Shown here: piece after piece, positions 17,085 through 26,271 of the stretch
Position numbering within the stretch: position 1 is the first letter of the stretch
How the letters are laid out: every line of letters starts with the position of its first letter
Source: Shewanella pneumatophori
Lineage (GTDB): Bacteria; Pseudomonadota; Gammaproteobacteria; Enterobacterales; Shewanellaceae
Direction of reading: 5' to 3'
NCBI RefSeq assembly: GCF_023283895.1
Contig: NZ_JAKILB010000001.1
Coordinates: 372,001 to 436,000 of the forward strand
DNA: 64,000 bases
Notes under the pieces: generated by a model
Seen by the model: only the letters and a program-made list of their open reading frames with translations
Told to the model about the DNA's origin: nothing
Database searches by the model: none
Program-made: the position numbers and the translations under genes

Positions 17085-18563
17085 GTGGCTTTAATTAGCG
17101 AAGATCAGCAAAATTATAATGTTAGCTGTATGCGTCTAGAACGATGTGCGCGTTTAATGATTTGCTTGAGCTTATTGTGTTGTTTTTTTTGCAGTACATT
17201 TTCCTTGGCAGATGAATCGAATTCAAATCCTCCCAATACATCTCTCTCTTTAGTTGTAGCTAACTCTAAGGCGTGGAAACCTTTTTCCTATATCGATGAT
17301 AATGGACAGCCTAGTGGGTTGCTTATCGATTTGTGGAATGAATTTGGTAAGGCAAACCATATTAAAATTACATTTCTACTGACAGACTGGGAGGACTCTA
17401 TTGATCTTGTAAGAGAGGGCAAAGCCGATGTTCACGCCGGTTTATTATGGTCTAGCCAACGTTCCGCATTTTTTGATTTTGGCAATAATTTAGCCAAACT
17501 AGATGGTCAGCTTTTTGTTAATAAGTCGCTGCTAAACCTTGATATTGACACTATCTTAGAAACAGAAGCGCTAGGCGTAATAAAAGGCAGTTATGAAGAT
17601 AGTTTTATTCAAGGAGCGCATCCAGATGCAACGCTCGAACGTTTTGATAACAATGAGCAAATGGTTAGCGCAGCACTCAAAAATAAAATTAATGTGTTTA
17701 TTGCAGACTTTCAAGTTGCAAATTTCTACCTTTACACCGCGAAAAAACAAAACGCATTTTCGCCGATTCAACATCTATACACAGCATCTGTGAAGCCGGC
17801 GGTTGCAAAAGGTAACTCCCATCTATTGGACTTTATAAAGTCTGGTTTTAACAAAGTAGACAATGCAACTTTTGATAGAGTCCAACGTAAATGGCTACAT
17901 GTAGAGACTGTTTATCCAAGCTACCTTTTACCTTTGATGGTAGTTACAGCGCTAAGCATGGTTTCAGTCTACATTTTTCAGTTAAAACGCACAGTGTCAC
18001 ATAGAACCCGCGAGCTAAATAAAGCCAATCAAGAGCTAAAACTGCTTGCTGGCAGTGATCCGTTAACCGGAATTGCTAATCGCCGTTTCTATATGAACGA
18101 GTTGGAACAACAAATTTCAGCTAAAAAAGGCAGTCTAACCTTACTCATTTTTGATGTAGATAAATTTAAAACTGTAAATGATGAGTATGGCCACCATATA
18201 GGTGATCAAGTATTACAAGCCGTAGTTTATCGAGTAAATAGCGTATTAAGCAGTAGTGGGACATTTGGCCGTATTGGTGGCGAAGAGTTTAGTATATTTG
18301 ATGTTGGCCTTAGTCTTAGTCAGGCTAAACGCTTAGCAAGTCAGATACAAAACCATATTTCAGCAACGAAATTTCAAACTGATATTGGTGAAATAGCGAT
18401 TAGCGTAAGTCTAGGCGGAGTCCATAGTGATGTTTTATGTGTTGGCAGCTCAACATTAATGCAGCAAGCAGATCTGTTGATGTATAAAGCAAAACAGCAG
18501 GGACGTAACCGTTGTGAGTTTGAAACGCTCAAAACGGCCCAAACGTCAGCAATGAATCTTTAA
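17085..18563 (+). CDS. Diguanylate cyclase with periplasmic solute-binding sensor domain
   Basis: 492 residues from GTG (Met16 at 17130 is an alternative start). A signal sequence (about 24-42) precedes an SBP_bac_3 amino-acid-binding-like domain (about 52-275, VVANSKAWKPFSYID to KWLHV). One membrane helix lies near 283-300, with a coiled linker. The GGDEF domain (about 325-480) has active site GGEEF in FGRIGGEEFSIF and the substrate region DPLTGIANRR. No RxxD inhibitory site is visible before GGEEF. It should make cyclic di-GMP in response to a periplasmic ligand. The single membrane helix plus N-terminal signal places the binding domain in the periplasm. The ligand is unknown, and no EAL domain is present. 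Confidence 0.9.
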   Translation: MALISEDQQNYNVSCMRLERCARLMICLSLLCCFFCSTFSLADESNSNPPNTSLSLVVANSKAWKPFSYIDDNGQPSGLLIDLWNEFGKANHIKITFLLTDWEDSIDLVREGKADVHAGLLWSSQRSAFFDFGNNLAKLDGQLFVNKSLLNLDIDTILETEALGVIKGSYEDSFIQGAHPDATLERFDNNEQMVSAALKNKINVFIADFQVANFYLYTAKKQNAFSPIQHLYTASVKPAVAKGNSHLLDFIKSGFNKVDNATFDRVQRKWLHVETVYPSYLLPLMVVTALSMVSVYIFQLKRTVSHRTRELNKANQELKLLAGSDPLTGIANRRFYMNELEQQISAKKGSLTLLIFDVDKFKTVNDEYGHHIGDQVLQAVVYRVNSVLSSSGTFGRIGGEEFSIFDVGLSLSQAKRLASQIQNHISATKFQTDIGEIAISVSLGGVHSDVLCVGSSTLMQQADLLMYKAKQQGRNRCEFETLKTAQTSAMNL

Positions 18564-18573
18564 CTTTCACCCA

Positions 18574-18604
18574 CAAAAAAGCCCAGTATAAACTGGGCTT
18601 TTTC
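18574..18604. terminator. Bidirectional terminator
   Basis: AAAAAAGCCCAGT-ATAA-ACTGGGCTTTTT between convergent genes; it serves both the GGDEF gene and gapA. Confidence 0.9.
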
Positions 18605-18616
18605 AAATGGTGCTAA

Positions 18617-19627
18617 TTACTTAGCGTTCATTAATGCAACCGCGTTATCAAGCATACGGTTACTGAAGCCCCATTCGTTGTCATACCAAGCCATAACTTT
18701 AACTAGACGACCATTTACACGAGTTTGTGTCGCGTCGAAGTTAGAAGAGAAAGCATTGTGGTTAAAATCGATAGATACTAAAGGCTCGTGGTTAACAGCT
18801 AGCACTTCGCTCAGTGGTGCAACAGATGCTGCTTTTTCGATAATAGCGTTAATTTCTTCAACGCTTGTATCACGTGCAGCAACAAACGATAAATCCACTA
18901 GAGACACGTTTACTGTTGGAACGCGAACGGCTAAACCGTCAAATTTACCCGCTAACTCAGGAACAACTAAGCCCACAGCAGCAGCTGCGCCAGTTTGAGT
19001 TGGGATCATAGACATTGCTGCAGCACGAGCGCGGCGTAGGTCAGTGTGGTATACGTCAGATAAACGCTGATCGTTAGTGTATGCGTGGATCGTGGTCATA
19101 AGACCAGATTCGATACCGATTTCATCGTTTAGTGGCTTAGCGAAAGGCGCTAAACAGTTAGTAGTACAAGACGCGTTAGAGATAACAGTCATGTCACTAG
19201 TAATTAGATCGTTGTTTACACCGTATACAACGGTTGCATCAACATTTTTACCAGGAGCAGAAATAATAACTTTCTTAGCACCGGCATCTAAATGCGATTG
19301 CACAGATTCTTTAGAAGTGAAAATACCTGTACATTCAAATACGATATCTACTTCTAGTTCTTTCCAAGGTAATTTAGAAGGATCACGCTCTTGGAAGGTA
19401 AGGATTTTATCTTCATTAACAAAAATTGCGTCATCAGCGTGTTCAACTTTAGCGTTGAAGCGGCCATGTACAGAGTCATATTTGGTTAAGTGGGCATTGA
19501 TTGATGCGTCACCTAAATCGTTAAGTGCAACAATCTTAATAGGATAGTTCTTTTCGCTTTCATATAGAGCACGTAGAACATTGCGGCCGATACGGCCATA
19601 GCCGTTAATTGCAACTCGGATAGTCAT
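18617..19627 (-). CDS. gapA: Glyceraldehyde-3-phosphate dehydrogenase
   Basis: The glycolytic NAD-dependent enzyme of 336 residues, full length for GapA. It has the N-terminal Rossmann motif [15 protein letters not shown], the catalytic Cys in [12 protein letters not shown], and the C-terminal [12 protein letters not shown]. It converts glyceraldehyde-3-phosphate to 1,3-bisphosphoglycerate. A second, longer GAPDH gene is 1.2 kb away in the opposite direction with a lipoprotein gene between, an arrangement I associate with Shewanella-type genomes. The 207 bases upstream are AT-rich and hold its promoter. Confidence 0.97.
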   Translation of the reverse strand: MTIRVAINGYGRIGRNVLRALYESEKNYPIKIVALNDLGDASINAHLTKYDSVHGRFNAKVEHADDAIFVNEDKILTFQERDPSKLPWKELEVDIVFECTGIFTSKESVQSHLDAGAKKVIISAPGKNVDATVVYGVNNDLITSDMTVISNASCTTNCLAPFAKPLNDEIGIESGLMTTIHAYTNDQRLSDVYHTDLRRARAAAMSMIPTQTGAAAAVGLVVPELAGKFDGLAVRVPTVNVSLVDLSFVAARDTSVEEINAIIEKAASVAPLSEVLAVNHEPLVSIDFNHNAFSSNFDATQTRVNGRLVKVMAWYDNEWGFSNRMLDNAVALMNAK

Positions 19628-19834
19628 CTCATATCCCTCTGGTAAATGTTTAAATAGAATCTGGTAGTAAAATTACCAAATTGACAGCCTTCGTCAAGTT
19701 TTATCGGTGATAAAAGCCTATTTACTGCAATAAATTAAGTAATTTTTTTACACATATCGCGAATTTACGCAAATATTCGCAAATTTCATAAAACAAATAC
19801 TGCTTACCAAATGTTTGCGTAAAACAGTTTTAAT

Positions 19835-20686
19835 TTATCCTGCGTGGTTTGTTTCTTTATCCAGCAACATTTTTAGCTTACTTTGCTGATAATTTCCAGA
19901 AACCAATAGCTGAGCAAGCTCATTTGCGTCTTTATCAAGATCTAGCTGTAATGCTTTATTACCCTTCAGTAACGCTAACATATGCGACTGGGTGTATTTA
20001 GCATCGGTCATCACAATATTGGTCATCGACAACCAGTACTCCACTTCTGGTTTGTTTTCGTTGCGGTAGAGTGTTGCAAGCGCAAGTAACCAATCAGGTT
20101 TGAAGTTTTCTTTATTACTGCTATTAAGCACTTGTGCATATAAAGACTTGGACTTTTCAGGATTACTTCTAAGGTAATACGCCGCAAGTTGTGCTAATAG
20201 TTCTACATCGTTAATTAGCCCCGCCTTTTCTGCGGCAAAAAATACATTCCCAGCATTTACATCATTAAAGCGTGACCAATGATAATAGGCGAGGTGAGGG
20301 TCTTGACTATTTTTGGTGGTTTGCTGAAGCTCAAATAATGACTGTGAACTCAGGCCAAAAGCTCTTGCTCTGTCATTAGTGCGCTCAGGATGTAAGATAT
20401 GCTGAACACCTGCTGCCAATTCGACACACTTATTGTAATCTTCCAAATACACAAGCTGGTCAAATATTAGCTTGCCCGAAGGTGTTGGAGTGCTTTTTAG
20501 CTTATAGCGATTGCGAATTAAGTCGCCTTTTTCAAATCTACACCAACTATCTTTATGCAAATCGGCACAAAGTTCAGGATTTTTGTTACAAATAACCTGA
20601 GTATTTGAAGGGCCTTCACAGCCTAAAAGGCCAAAAAAACCGACAAATCCTAAAAATGATGTAAACATTACAAAATTTCTATTCAA
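19835..20686 (-). CDS. Lipoprotein, DUF2989-like
   Basis: 283 residues. A signal peptide with lipobox LLGC (Cys23) places it in the envelope. The N-terminal half has paired cysteines (CNKNPELC, WC, KCVEL). The C-terminal half (about 150-270) is helical with TPR/Sel1-like spacing (LAYYHWSRF, LLAQLAAYYLRSNPEKS, WLLALATLYRNENKPEVEYWL). I think it belongs to DUF2989, seen in Shewanella and relatives, but cannot confirm this. Function unknown. It is divergent from gap2 and upstream of gapA on the same strand, separated from gapA by 207 bases. Confidence 0.75.
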   Translation of the reverse strand: MNRNFVMFTSFLGFVGFFGLLGCEGPSNTQVICNKNPELCADLHKDSWCRFEKGDLIRNRYKLKSTPTPSGKLIFDQLVYLEDYNKCVELAAGVQHILHPERTNDRARAFGLSSQSLFELQQTTKNSQDPHLAYYHWSRFNDVNAGNVFFAAEKAGLINDVELLAQLAAYYLRSNPEKSKSLYAQVLNSSNKENFKPDWLLALATLYRNENKPEVEYWLSMTNIVMTDAKYTQSHMLALLKGNKALQLDLDKDANELAQLLVSGNYQQSKLKMLLDKETNHAG

Positions 20687-20889
20687 ACAAGACTCCTGAC
20701 GCGATTTTCTCTAATAAAATTACATCGTTACAGAAAATTTCTGACTAGCCTGACAGCCAACTTTTCATTACAATGGCGCCGACCAAACGGGGAAAGACAC
20801 CCTACATAACGTTAGATTATTGGTCTTTTCTTTTTGTTACTCAAACATTTCTGTATTTAAATCAGAAAAGTGAGATAAAGGATCTGTTA

Positions 20890-22326
20890 ATGAGCGCTGA
20901 TAAACACCTACAAAGTTGGCAAGAACGTTTCGAAATGGCTGAAGCTATGCAGCCGTTACTTGGTAAATTATACCGTAACCAAGGTGTAGAAGTCGTCGTC
21001 TATGGCAAGCCTCTGCTAAATGCTTCTACTATCGAAATCATTAAATCGCACCGTTTAGTGCGTCGCCATGTTGGTGAGAAACTGAGATTACGTGAAAGCT
21101 TCCCATTTGTAGAGGCTTTGAGTAAGTTAGCGGTAAAACAGTGTAAAGTCGATATCGGCAAACTAGCTGTTAATTACTGGCGCGAATACCAAGATGCAAG
21201 CCAAATCGAAGCTTATATGAGCCGTGAGCTTGCTGATGCAATCAGCCATGAAGATACCGAAGAAGCAAGAGATGTAGTGTTATACGGCTTTGGCCGTATC
21301 GGACGTCTTTTAGCCCGCCTTCTTATTGAAAGAACCGGCGTAAGCAACAAATTAAGACTGCGCGCGATTGTATTACGCGGCGGCCGTAAAGGTGATTTAG
21401 AAAAACGTGCAAGTTTACTTCGTCGTGACTCTGTTCATGGTCCATTCAATGGCTCTGTTGAAGTAGATGAAGAAAACAATGCAATTATCGCCAACGGTAC
21501 TTATATCCAAGTGATCTATGCTAATTCTCCAGATGAAGTCGATTACACTAAGTTTGGCATTTCAAATGCACTCGTTGTAGATAACACGGGTATTTGGAAA
21601 GACGAAGATGGTTTAGGTCTACACCTTAAATCACCTGGTGCAAGCAAAGTGCTACTTACTGCACCAGCTAAAGGTGCGATTAAGAACGTTGTTTACGGTG
21701 TAAACGAGTCTGACATCCTAGACGAAGATAAGATTGTATCTGCAGCAAGCTGTACGACAAACGCTATCACGCCAATTCTAAAAGCGGTTAATGATAAGTA
21801 CGGTATCGTCAACGGTCACGTAGAAACAATTCACTCATATACCAATGACCAGAACCTGATCGATAACTATCATAGTGCTGACCGTCGTGGTCGTAGTGCA
21901 CCATTGAACATGGTTATTACTGAAACCGGCGCAGCAAAAGCAGTATCAAAAGCACTACCTGTACTTGAAGGTAAGCTAACTGGTAACGCAATCCGTGTTC
22001 CTACACCAAATGTGTCTATGGCTATTATTAGCTTAAACCTAAATGGTGAAACCAATAAACACGAGATGAACGAATACCTAAAAGATATGGCACTTCAGTC
22101 AGATCTGCAAAATCAGATTGATTACACAGACTCTACTGAAATCGTATCTAGCGATTTAGTTGGTTCTCGTTACGCTGGCGTACTTGATTCACAAGCAACT
22201 ATTGCTGAAGGCAACCGTACTATCCTTTATGTATGGTATGACAATGAATTTGGATATAGCTGTCAGGTTGTTGGTGTTATGCAGAAAATGCTTAACCTTA
22301 ACTACCAATCATTACCTATTGGCTAA
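20890..22326 (+). CDS. Second GAPDH with about 130-residue N-terminal extension
   Basis: 478 residues from ATG 20890, chosen because AAGGA lies eight bases upstream and MSADKHLQSWQERF is the family-like start; an upstream ATG at 20773 gives 39 non-conserved residues. The extension (about 1-130) is helical. The GAPDH part starts VVLYGFGRIGRLLARLL, has the catalytic Cys in SAASCTTNAITP and ends WYDNEFGYSCQVV. Longer GAPDHs of this type in gammaproteobacteria are thought to work in the gluconeogenic direction or with NADP; cofactor preference cannot be read here. A strong terminator follows. Confidence 0.9.
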   Translation: MSADKHLQSWQERFEMAEAMQPLLGKLYRNQGVEVVVYGKPLLNASTIEIIKSHRLVRRHVGEKLRLRESFPFVEALSKLAVKQCKVDIGKLAVNYWREYQDASQIEAYMSRELADAISHEDTEEARDVVLYGFGRIGRLLARLLIERTGVSNKLRLRAIVLRGGRKGDLEKRASLLRRDSVHGPFNGSVEVDEENNAIIANGTYIQVIYANSPDEVDYTKFGISNALVVDNTGIWKDEDGLGLHLKSPGASKVLLTAPAKGAIKNVVYGVNESDILDEDKIVSAASCTTNAITPILKAVNDKYGIVNGHVETIHSYTNDQNLIDNYHSADRRGRSAPLNMVITETGAAKAVSKALPVLEGKLTGNAIRVPTPNVSMAIISLNLNGETNKHEMNEYLKDMALQSDLQNQIDYTDSTEIVSSDLVGSRYAGVLDSQATIAEGNRTILYVWYDNEFGYSCQVVGVMQKMLNLNYQSLPIG

Positions 22327-22362
22327 TTGCATAGCTAATTACGGTAGATAACTATTACGCTA

Positions 22363-22392
22363 AACGCCTCTTAAACTAAGAGGCGTTTTTTT
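22363..22392 (+). terminator. Intrinsic terminator after gap2
   Basis: ACGCCTCTTA-AACT-AAGAGGCGT followed by a T run. Confidence 0.9.
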
Positions 22393-22671
22393 ATGTCTGC
22401 TAGATAGGTAAGGGCAGCTGCAAAACTGCTATCAATAGTGAACAAAACTAAAGTATCAATATATAAAAACAAGATTGTGGCTGCTGAGATTGTTTAACTT
22501 GAGGCACTTTGACTAACAGGTATGCGTGCTGTAATCGGCGTTTTAAAACATTCTATAAGGAAAACTAGCATTAATGAGTTCCAGATCAGAACAAGATATG
22601 AGCAATGTAGGCCAATATTATTATTTTTGATGAATTTAACATCAAACAGTCATAAAAATGTTTTTCTGCGA

Positions 22672-22699
22672 TTGACTATGATGGGTAAATCGGTAGAAT
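22672..22699 (+). promoter_or_regulatory. Sigma70-type promoter for the tRNA block
   Basis: TTGACT (22672-22677) and TAGAAT (22694-22699) are separated by 16 bases, 63 bases before tRNA-Gly. The region 22393-22671 upstream shows no gene that I can support. Confidence 0.6.
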
Positions 22700-22761
22700 G
22701 CCATTCCGTAGTCAAGGGGAAGCGAATTACGCATCGACTTGACTACAGATTAAATTGAAAT

Positions 22762-22837
22762 GCGACATTAGCTCAGTTGGTAGAGCGATACCTTGCCAAG
22801 GTATAGGTCATCGGTTCGAACCCGATATGTCGCTCCA
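22762..22837 (+). tRNA. tRNA-Gly (GCC)
   Basis: 76 nt with encoded CCA. The acceptor stem GCGACAT/ATGTCGC closes. Anticodon loop TTGCCAA gives GCC. The T-loop is TTCGAAC. First gene of the block. Confidence 0.96.
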
Positions 22838-22849
22838 ATTTAATAAAGT

Positions 22850-22923
22850 GGCGCGATGGCAGAATGGCTATGCTGCGGATTGCAAATCCGTCGATCTCGG
22901 TTCGACTCCGGGTCGCGCCTCCA
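22850..22923 (+). tRNA. tRNA-Cys (GCA), copy 1
   Basis: 74 nt with encoded CCA; acceptor GGCGCGA/TCGCGCC; anticodon loop ATTGCAAAT gives GCA. Identical to copy 2 at 23984. Confidence 0.96.
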
Positions 22924-23046
22924 TAATTCTTTAAGAGTTATGATGAAAAGAACAAGAATTTGGTGAGTTTACTTTTAGCTTTTATAAGCGAATGAGAGTA
23001 AGCAGTATTGAAACCGACAATGCGTATCATCAAAGCCAAAGAGTTT

Positions 23047-23132
23047 GCCCGTGTGGTGGAATCGGTAGACACAAGGGATTTAAAATCCCTCGCTGAATAA
23101 GCGTGCCAGTTCAAGTCTGGCCACGGGTACCA
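23047..23132 (+). tRNA. tRNA-Leu (TAA), copy 1
   Basis: 86 nt, type II with a long variable arm; acceptor GCCCGTG/CACGGGT; anticodon loop TTTAAAA gives TAA; CCA encoded. Confidence 0.96.
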
Positions 23133-23137
23133 TCATT

Positions 23138-23167
23138 AAAGCCTCCGCATAAGCGGGGGCTTTTTTG
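23138..23167 (+). terminator. Terminator of tRNA block 1
   Basis: AAAGCCTCCGC-ATAA-GCGGGGGCTTTTTT. Confidence 0.9.
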
Positions 23168-23190
23168 TATTTACGCCTAAGACAAATATA

Positions 23191-23263
23191 CAAGGGATTG
23201 CTTTTAATAAGAGCGGCCTCGTTAAATAAGGCATCTAAGTTCAAATCTGGCGATGGGGATCAT
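23191..23263 (+). pseudogene. Decayed tRNA-Leu fragment
   Basis: CAAGGGATT followed by a degenerate variable arm and TTCAAATCTGG-C-GATGGGGAT mirrors the 3' two thirds of tRNA-Leu; the anticodon stem and acceptor pairing are lost. Confidence 0.6.
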
Positions 23264-23331
23264 CTTCATCTAGAAGATGTAATCAAACCAGCCATCGAGC
23301 TGGATTTTTACGTCTTAAATTTAACGTAACT

Positions 23332-23392
23332 TAAATCCCTCGCGCTCTTCATTGACATAGTGCGTGCCTGCTGCAACCTGGTCACGGGTACA
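23332..23392 (+). pseudogene. Second decayed tRNA-Leu fragment
   Basis: Begins AAATCCCTCGC and ends GGTCACGGGTACATC, matching the tRNA-Leu 3' half with changes in the T arm; followed by a mutated terminator hairpin. Confidence 0.6.
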
Positions 23393-23923
23393 TCATTAAA
23401 GCCTCCACATATGCTGGGCTTTTTTGTATCTAAGATTTGTGACTGTCTGAGCCATAGGGTATTTGTTAAACAATAATCGGGCTGTATTCAAGTTTGTATC
23501 AGGCTCCATAGATACCTTGTCGAACTCAGATTATCTATTGACCCATGCCTAACCGTCTATTGTCAGAGGCTAGTGTTAAAAACTAGTGTAAAAGGCTATT
23601 GGATTTGCAGGGCGCGGTGAAAAAGGTCACCTAAAAATAGTCCCGCTTATAAAAATCAAATGCAGTTGTAATTTGATTCTCAGATTGATATTTAGCATAT
23701 TAAAAATTGTTCAAACTATTTCATAAGGGTTAATAGAGTTTTTCGCCAGAGTAAGTGGCGGAAAGCTCGGTTAGTCCGAATTATCGTTAATACTGCAAAA
23801 ATTTTCGCTAAGGCATTTTTCTACCATTCAGCGCGACTAGTGCGATATTTAAGCTGCAATTGGCTATATATCACCTTGTTAGATCGTGTTTTAACCAGTT
23901 GAATAAAAACATTTAATTTATTA

Positions 23924-23951
23924 TTGACTGAGATTTTAATTCAGGTAAAGT
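23924..23951 (+). promoter_or_regulatory. Probable promoter of the second tRNA block
   Basis: TTGACT (23924-23929) and TAAAGT (23946-23951) with 16-base spacing, 33 bases before tRNA-Cys copy 2. Confidence 0.5.
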
Positions 23952-23983
23952 GTGCCTCGTTCCCAAGAGATGGGAAACAAAAC

Positions 23984-24057
23984 GGCGCGATGGCAGAATG
24001 GCTATGCTGCGGATTGCAAATCCGTCGATCTCGGTTCGACTCCGGGTCGCGCCTCCA
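23984..24057 (+). tRNA. tRNA-Cys (GCA), copy 2
   Basis: Identical in sequence to the copy at 22850, CCA encoded. Confidence 0.96.
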
Positions 24058-24184
24058 TAATTCTTTAAGAGTTATGACGAAAAGAATAAGAGTTTGGTGA
24101 GTTTACATATTAGCTTTAATCATAAGCGAGTGATAGTAAGCAGTATTGATACCGACAATACGTATCATCAAAATCAAAGAGTTT

Positions 24185-24270
24185 GCCCGTGTGGTGGAAT
24201 CGGTAGACACAAGGGATTTAAAATCCCTCGCTGAATAAGCGTGCCAGTTCAAGTCTGGCCACGGGTACCA
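24185..24270 (+). tRNA. tRNA-Leu (TAA), copy 2
   Basis: Identical in sequence to the copy at 23047, CCA encoded. Confidence 0.96.
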
Positions 24271-24275
24271 TCATT

Positions 24276-24305
24276 AAAGCCTCCGCATAAGCGGGGGCTT
24301 TTTTG
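24276..24305 (+). terminator. Terminator of tRNA block 2
   Basis: Same hairpin as at 23138. Confidence 0.9.
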
Positions 24306-24328
24306 TATTTACGCCTATGACAAATATA

Positions 24329-24399
24329 CAAGGGATTGCTTTTAATAAGAGCGGCCTCGTTAAATAAGGCATCTAAGTTCAAATCTGCCACAGGTATCA
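24329..24399 (+). pseudogene. Decayed tRNA-Leu fragment, block 2
   Basis: Homologue of the piece at 23191; here the 3' end reads CTGCCACAGGTATCAT, closer to the intact gene. Confidence 0.6.
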
Positions 24400-24469
24400 T
24401 CTTCATTTAGAAGATGTAATCAAACCAGCCATCTAGCTGGTTTTTTACGTCTTAAATTTAAAGCAATTT

Positions 24470-24567
24470 AAATCCCTCGCGCTCTTCATTGACATAGTGC
24501 GTGCCTGTTGAAATCTGGCCACGGGTACCATCATTAAAGCCTCCGCATAAGCGGGGGCTTTTTTGTA
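24470..24567 (+). pseudogene. tRNA-Leu 3' fragment with intact terminator
   Basis: AAATCCCTCGC to CTGGCCACGGGTACCA (24470-24530) keeps the exact tRNA 3' end but no 5' half, and is followed by the same terminator (24536-24567). Confidence 0.65.
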
Positions 24568-24800
24568 TTTACGCCTATGACAAATATACAAGGGATTACT
24601 TTTAATAAGATTGGCTTCGTTAAATAAAGTATCTAAGTCTAGGTGTGTCCAAGGGTACCATTATCATCTAAACCATTGTTGTTTCGGTTAAGAGTGAGGA
24701 ATTAGCGGCGAGCTCTATCACTTCATGAATCAAGTTGGAGGAAACTGTTCTAAGCAATAACTGCTGGCGCTTTAATCGCAGTGCTCTTTGTTTTACTATC
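24568..24800. other. tRNA remnant and intergenic sequence
   Basis: A fifth degenerate tRNA-Leu 3' piece ends at the GGGTACCA near 24660. No gene is seen after it. Confidence 0.45.
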
Positions 24801-24834
24801 AAAAATAACGCCCTCAAAAGAGGGCGTTATTTTT
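24801..24834. terminator. Terminator of the tus operon
   Basis: AATAACGCCCTC-AAAA-GAGGGCGTTATT with A and T runs on both sides; it works for the minus-strand tus genes. Confidence 0.9.
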
Positions 24835-24840
24835 GTTACT

Positions 24841-25170
24841 TTAAATACATTTCGCTGGTTTTGGTAAGCCGGCAATTTTCGTGGCCTGCTTTGCGGGACC
24901 GACTGGAAAGAGCGTGTAAAGATATTTAGAGTTACCTTTATCTTCCCCCAACTTTTGCCCGATCGCTTTGACTAATACGCGTATTGCAGGGCTAGTTTTG
25001 AACTCAAGGTAAAACTCACGCACAAAGTTAACCACTTCCCAGTGAGCGTCTGTCAGGGTAATGTTTTCTTCTGCAGCAATCACAGGCGCCAATTCAGGAC
25101 TCCAATCGCTCACAGATTTTAAATATCCCTGATGATCTGTTTCTATTTGTATACCGTTAAACTCAATCAT
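24841..25170 (-). CDS. tusE: TusE, sulfur relay protein (DsrC family)
   Basis: 109 residues. It accepts persulfide sulfur from TusBCD and hands it to MnmA for 2-thiouridine formation in tRNA wobble bases. DsrC-family signatures are [17 protein letters not shown] and the conserved penultimate Cys (Cys108 in PKPAKCI), which carries the sulfur. Only this C-terminal Cys is evident, as expected for TusE rather than a dissimilatory DsrC. Last gene of tusDCBE; its start is one base after the tusB stop. Confidence 0.95.
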   Translation of the reverse strand: MIEFNGIQIETDHQGYLKSVSDWSPELAPVIAAEENITLTDAHWEVVNFVREFYLEFKTSPAIRVLVKAIGQKLGEDKGNSKYLYTLFPVGPAKQATKIAGLPKPAKCI

Positions 25171-25171
25171 A

Positions 25172-25453
25172 TTACCAACTAATTACTTTATCGTACTTAA
25201 GACTCAGTGTTACAAAATCACTGTAGTTCACTTGTTCAATCTCTTTTACAAACCGCTGTAGCCCGCGCGCGGCTATATCTTCTTTTGAAACGTAAACAGT
25301 ATAACCTGTAAGTCGCTGCATAATTTCAACTTTAAGTAAGCAATTGACCGCATTACCCGATAGCAAAATACAATCGTCTTTGCGTACGTAGCGCAAGCAA
25401 GTTGTCAATGCAAGGCTTTGGGCTGGTGATTCTTTAATAAGATGTAAGATCAT
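25172..25453 (-). CDS. tusB: TusB, sulfur relay subunit
   Basis: 93 residues, DsrH-like fold, a subunit of the TusBCD hexamer. Starts [16 protein letters not shown], with [13 protein letters not shown] in the middle and a C-terminal Trp (DKVISW) as in other TusB proteins. The start codon overlaps the tusC stop by one base (TAATG), indicating translational coupling. Confidence 0.93.
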   Translation of the reverse strand: MILHLIKESPAQSLALTTCLRYVRKDDCILLSGNAVNCLLKVEIMQRLTGYTVYVSKEDIAARGLQRFVKEIEQVNYSDFVTLSLKYDKVISW

Positions 25454-25809
25454 TAGAAAACCATTACCTCATCAACTTGATTTAAATGCTCTGCGACTTC
25501 ATCGCTCGTTGCAACCAAGGTAGAGATCCGCAACTCCTCGTGACTTAACCCAAGTTCTAGTAACGAATCCTGGCAAACTAGTACCGTGTCAATATCATAC
25601 AAAGGCAGGGCACCTAAGGTAGATATGTAATCTTTACAACCAATAGATTCAGGATCTTGATTTTTAAGTAAGGTGAGTACGGCTTCTCCGGTAAAGAGTA
25701 AGCTAACTTCTTGTTCGAAACTTGCGCTTAATAACGCAAAATCTAAGCCCTCACGCCCATGAGCTGTGCCATGAGGTGCTTGCTTAAATACAATACACAG
25801 TTTTTTCAT
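25453..25809 (-). CDS. tusC: TusC, sulfur relay subunit
   Basis: 118 residues, DsrF-like fold. Begins MKKLCIVFKQAPHGTAHGREGLDFAL, with VSLLFTGEAVLTLL, typical of TusC, which joins TusB and TusD in the complex. Fifteen bases follow the tusD stop before its start. Confidence 0.94.
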   Translation of the reverse strand: MKKLCIVFKQAPHGTAHGREGLDFALLSASFEQEVSLLFTGEAVLTLLKNQDPESIGCKDYISTLGALPLYDIDTVLVCQDSLLELGLSHEELRISTLVATSDEVAEHLNQVDEVMVF

Positions 25810-25824
25810 AATGACTCGAAGATC

Positions 25825-26214
25825 TTAAAAACAAATAAGCCTATCAGCTTTCTCAATACCACTAACAAGCTCGCCTAAACCGCCCATGATAAACGGTGGC
25901 TGCATGTTCCAATGTTGCTGCTGATATTCTTTAGCTTCAGACTCAGAAAGCACTCCGCGGCGCAGCGCTGCAGAAACGCAGTTAACCAATGGCACACCGT
26001 GTTGTTGATGTAAATCCAGCCAAGCTTGTTGTAAATCAAACTCATCACTTGCAGGACTGTTAAGCATATTGGTGTTAAGTACACCGTCTTGATAAAAGAA
26101 AACCTTATCAATCGTGTGTCCGCTAGCTAATGCTTCCTTAGCGAACTGGTAGGCACTAAAACTTGCACTATTGCCATAAGGCGCGGAGTTAACCTGAATT
26201 ATAAATTTGCTCAT
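25825..26214 (-). CDS. tusD: TusD, sulfurtransferase subunit
   Basis: 129 residues, DsrE-like fold. It takes sulfur from TusA on a conserved Cys, here in PLVNCVSAALRRGV, and passes it to TusE. Starts MSKFIIQVNSAPYG and ends ADRLICF as in relatives. First gene of the operon; the upstream hairpin at 26223 separates it from yccA. Confidence 0.94.
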   Translation of the reverse strand: MSKFIIQVNSAPYGNSASFSAYQFAKEALASGHTIDKVFFYQDGVLNTNMLNSPASDEFDLQQAWLDLHQQHGVPLVNCVSAALRRGVLSESEAKEYQQQHWNMQPPFIMGGLGELVSGIEKADRLICF

Positions 26215-26222
26215 GGTAAAAA

Positions 26223-26249
26223 AAATGGCCCTTTAATAGGACCATTTTA
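26223..26249 (-). terminator. Hairpin between yccA and tusD
   Basis: On the minus strand AAAATGGTCC and GGGCCATTTT pair around ATTAAAG, followed by T. It likely reduces read-through from yccA into tus. Confidence 0.65.
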
Positions 26250-26271
26250 ACTCAATTAAATTTAATTGGTA

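Larger units (their letters stand above)
23168..23983. other. Spacer between the two tRNA blocks
   Basis: About 800 bases with no protein gene: two decayed tRNA-Leu pieces (23191 and 23332), a weaker copy of the terminator hairpin near 23400, then stop-rich AT sequence ending in the promoter at 23924. Confidence 0.6.
22850..24567 (+). repeat. Tandem duplication of a tRNA-Cys/tRNA-Leu block
   Basis: About 570 bases starting at 22850 recur starting at 23984, with tRNA genes identical and spacers a few percent diverged. Within each copy the 3' end of tRNA-Leu plus its terminator recurs again (23332 onward and 24470 onward). Unequal crossing-over within a tRNA array explains this best. Confidence 0.85.
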
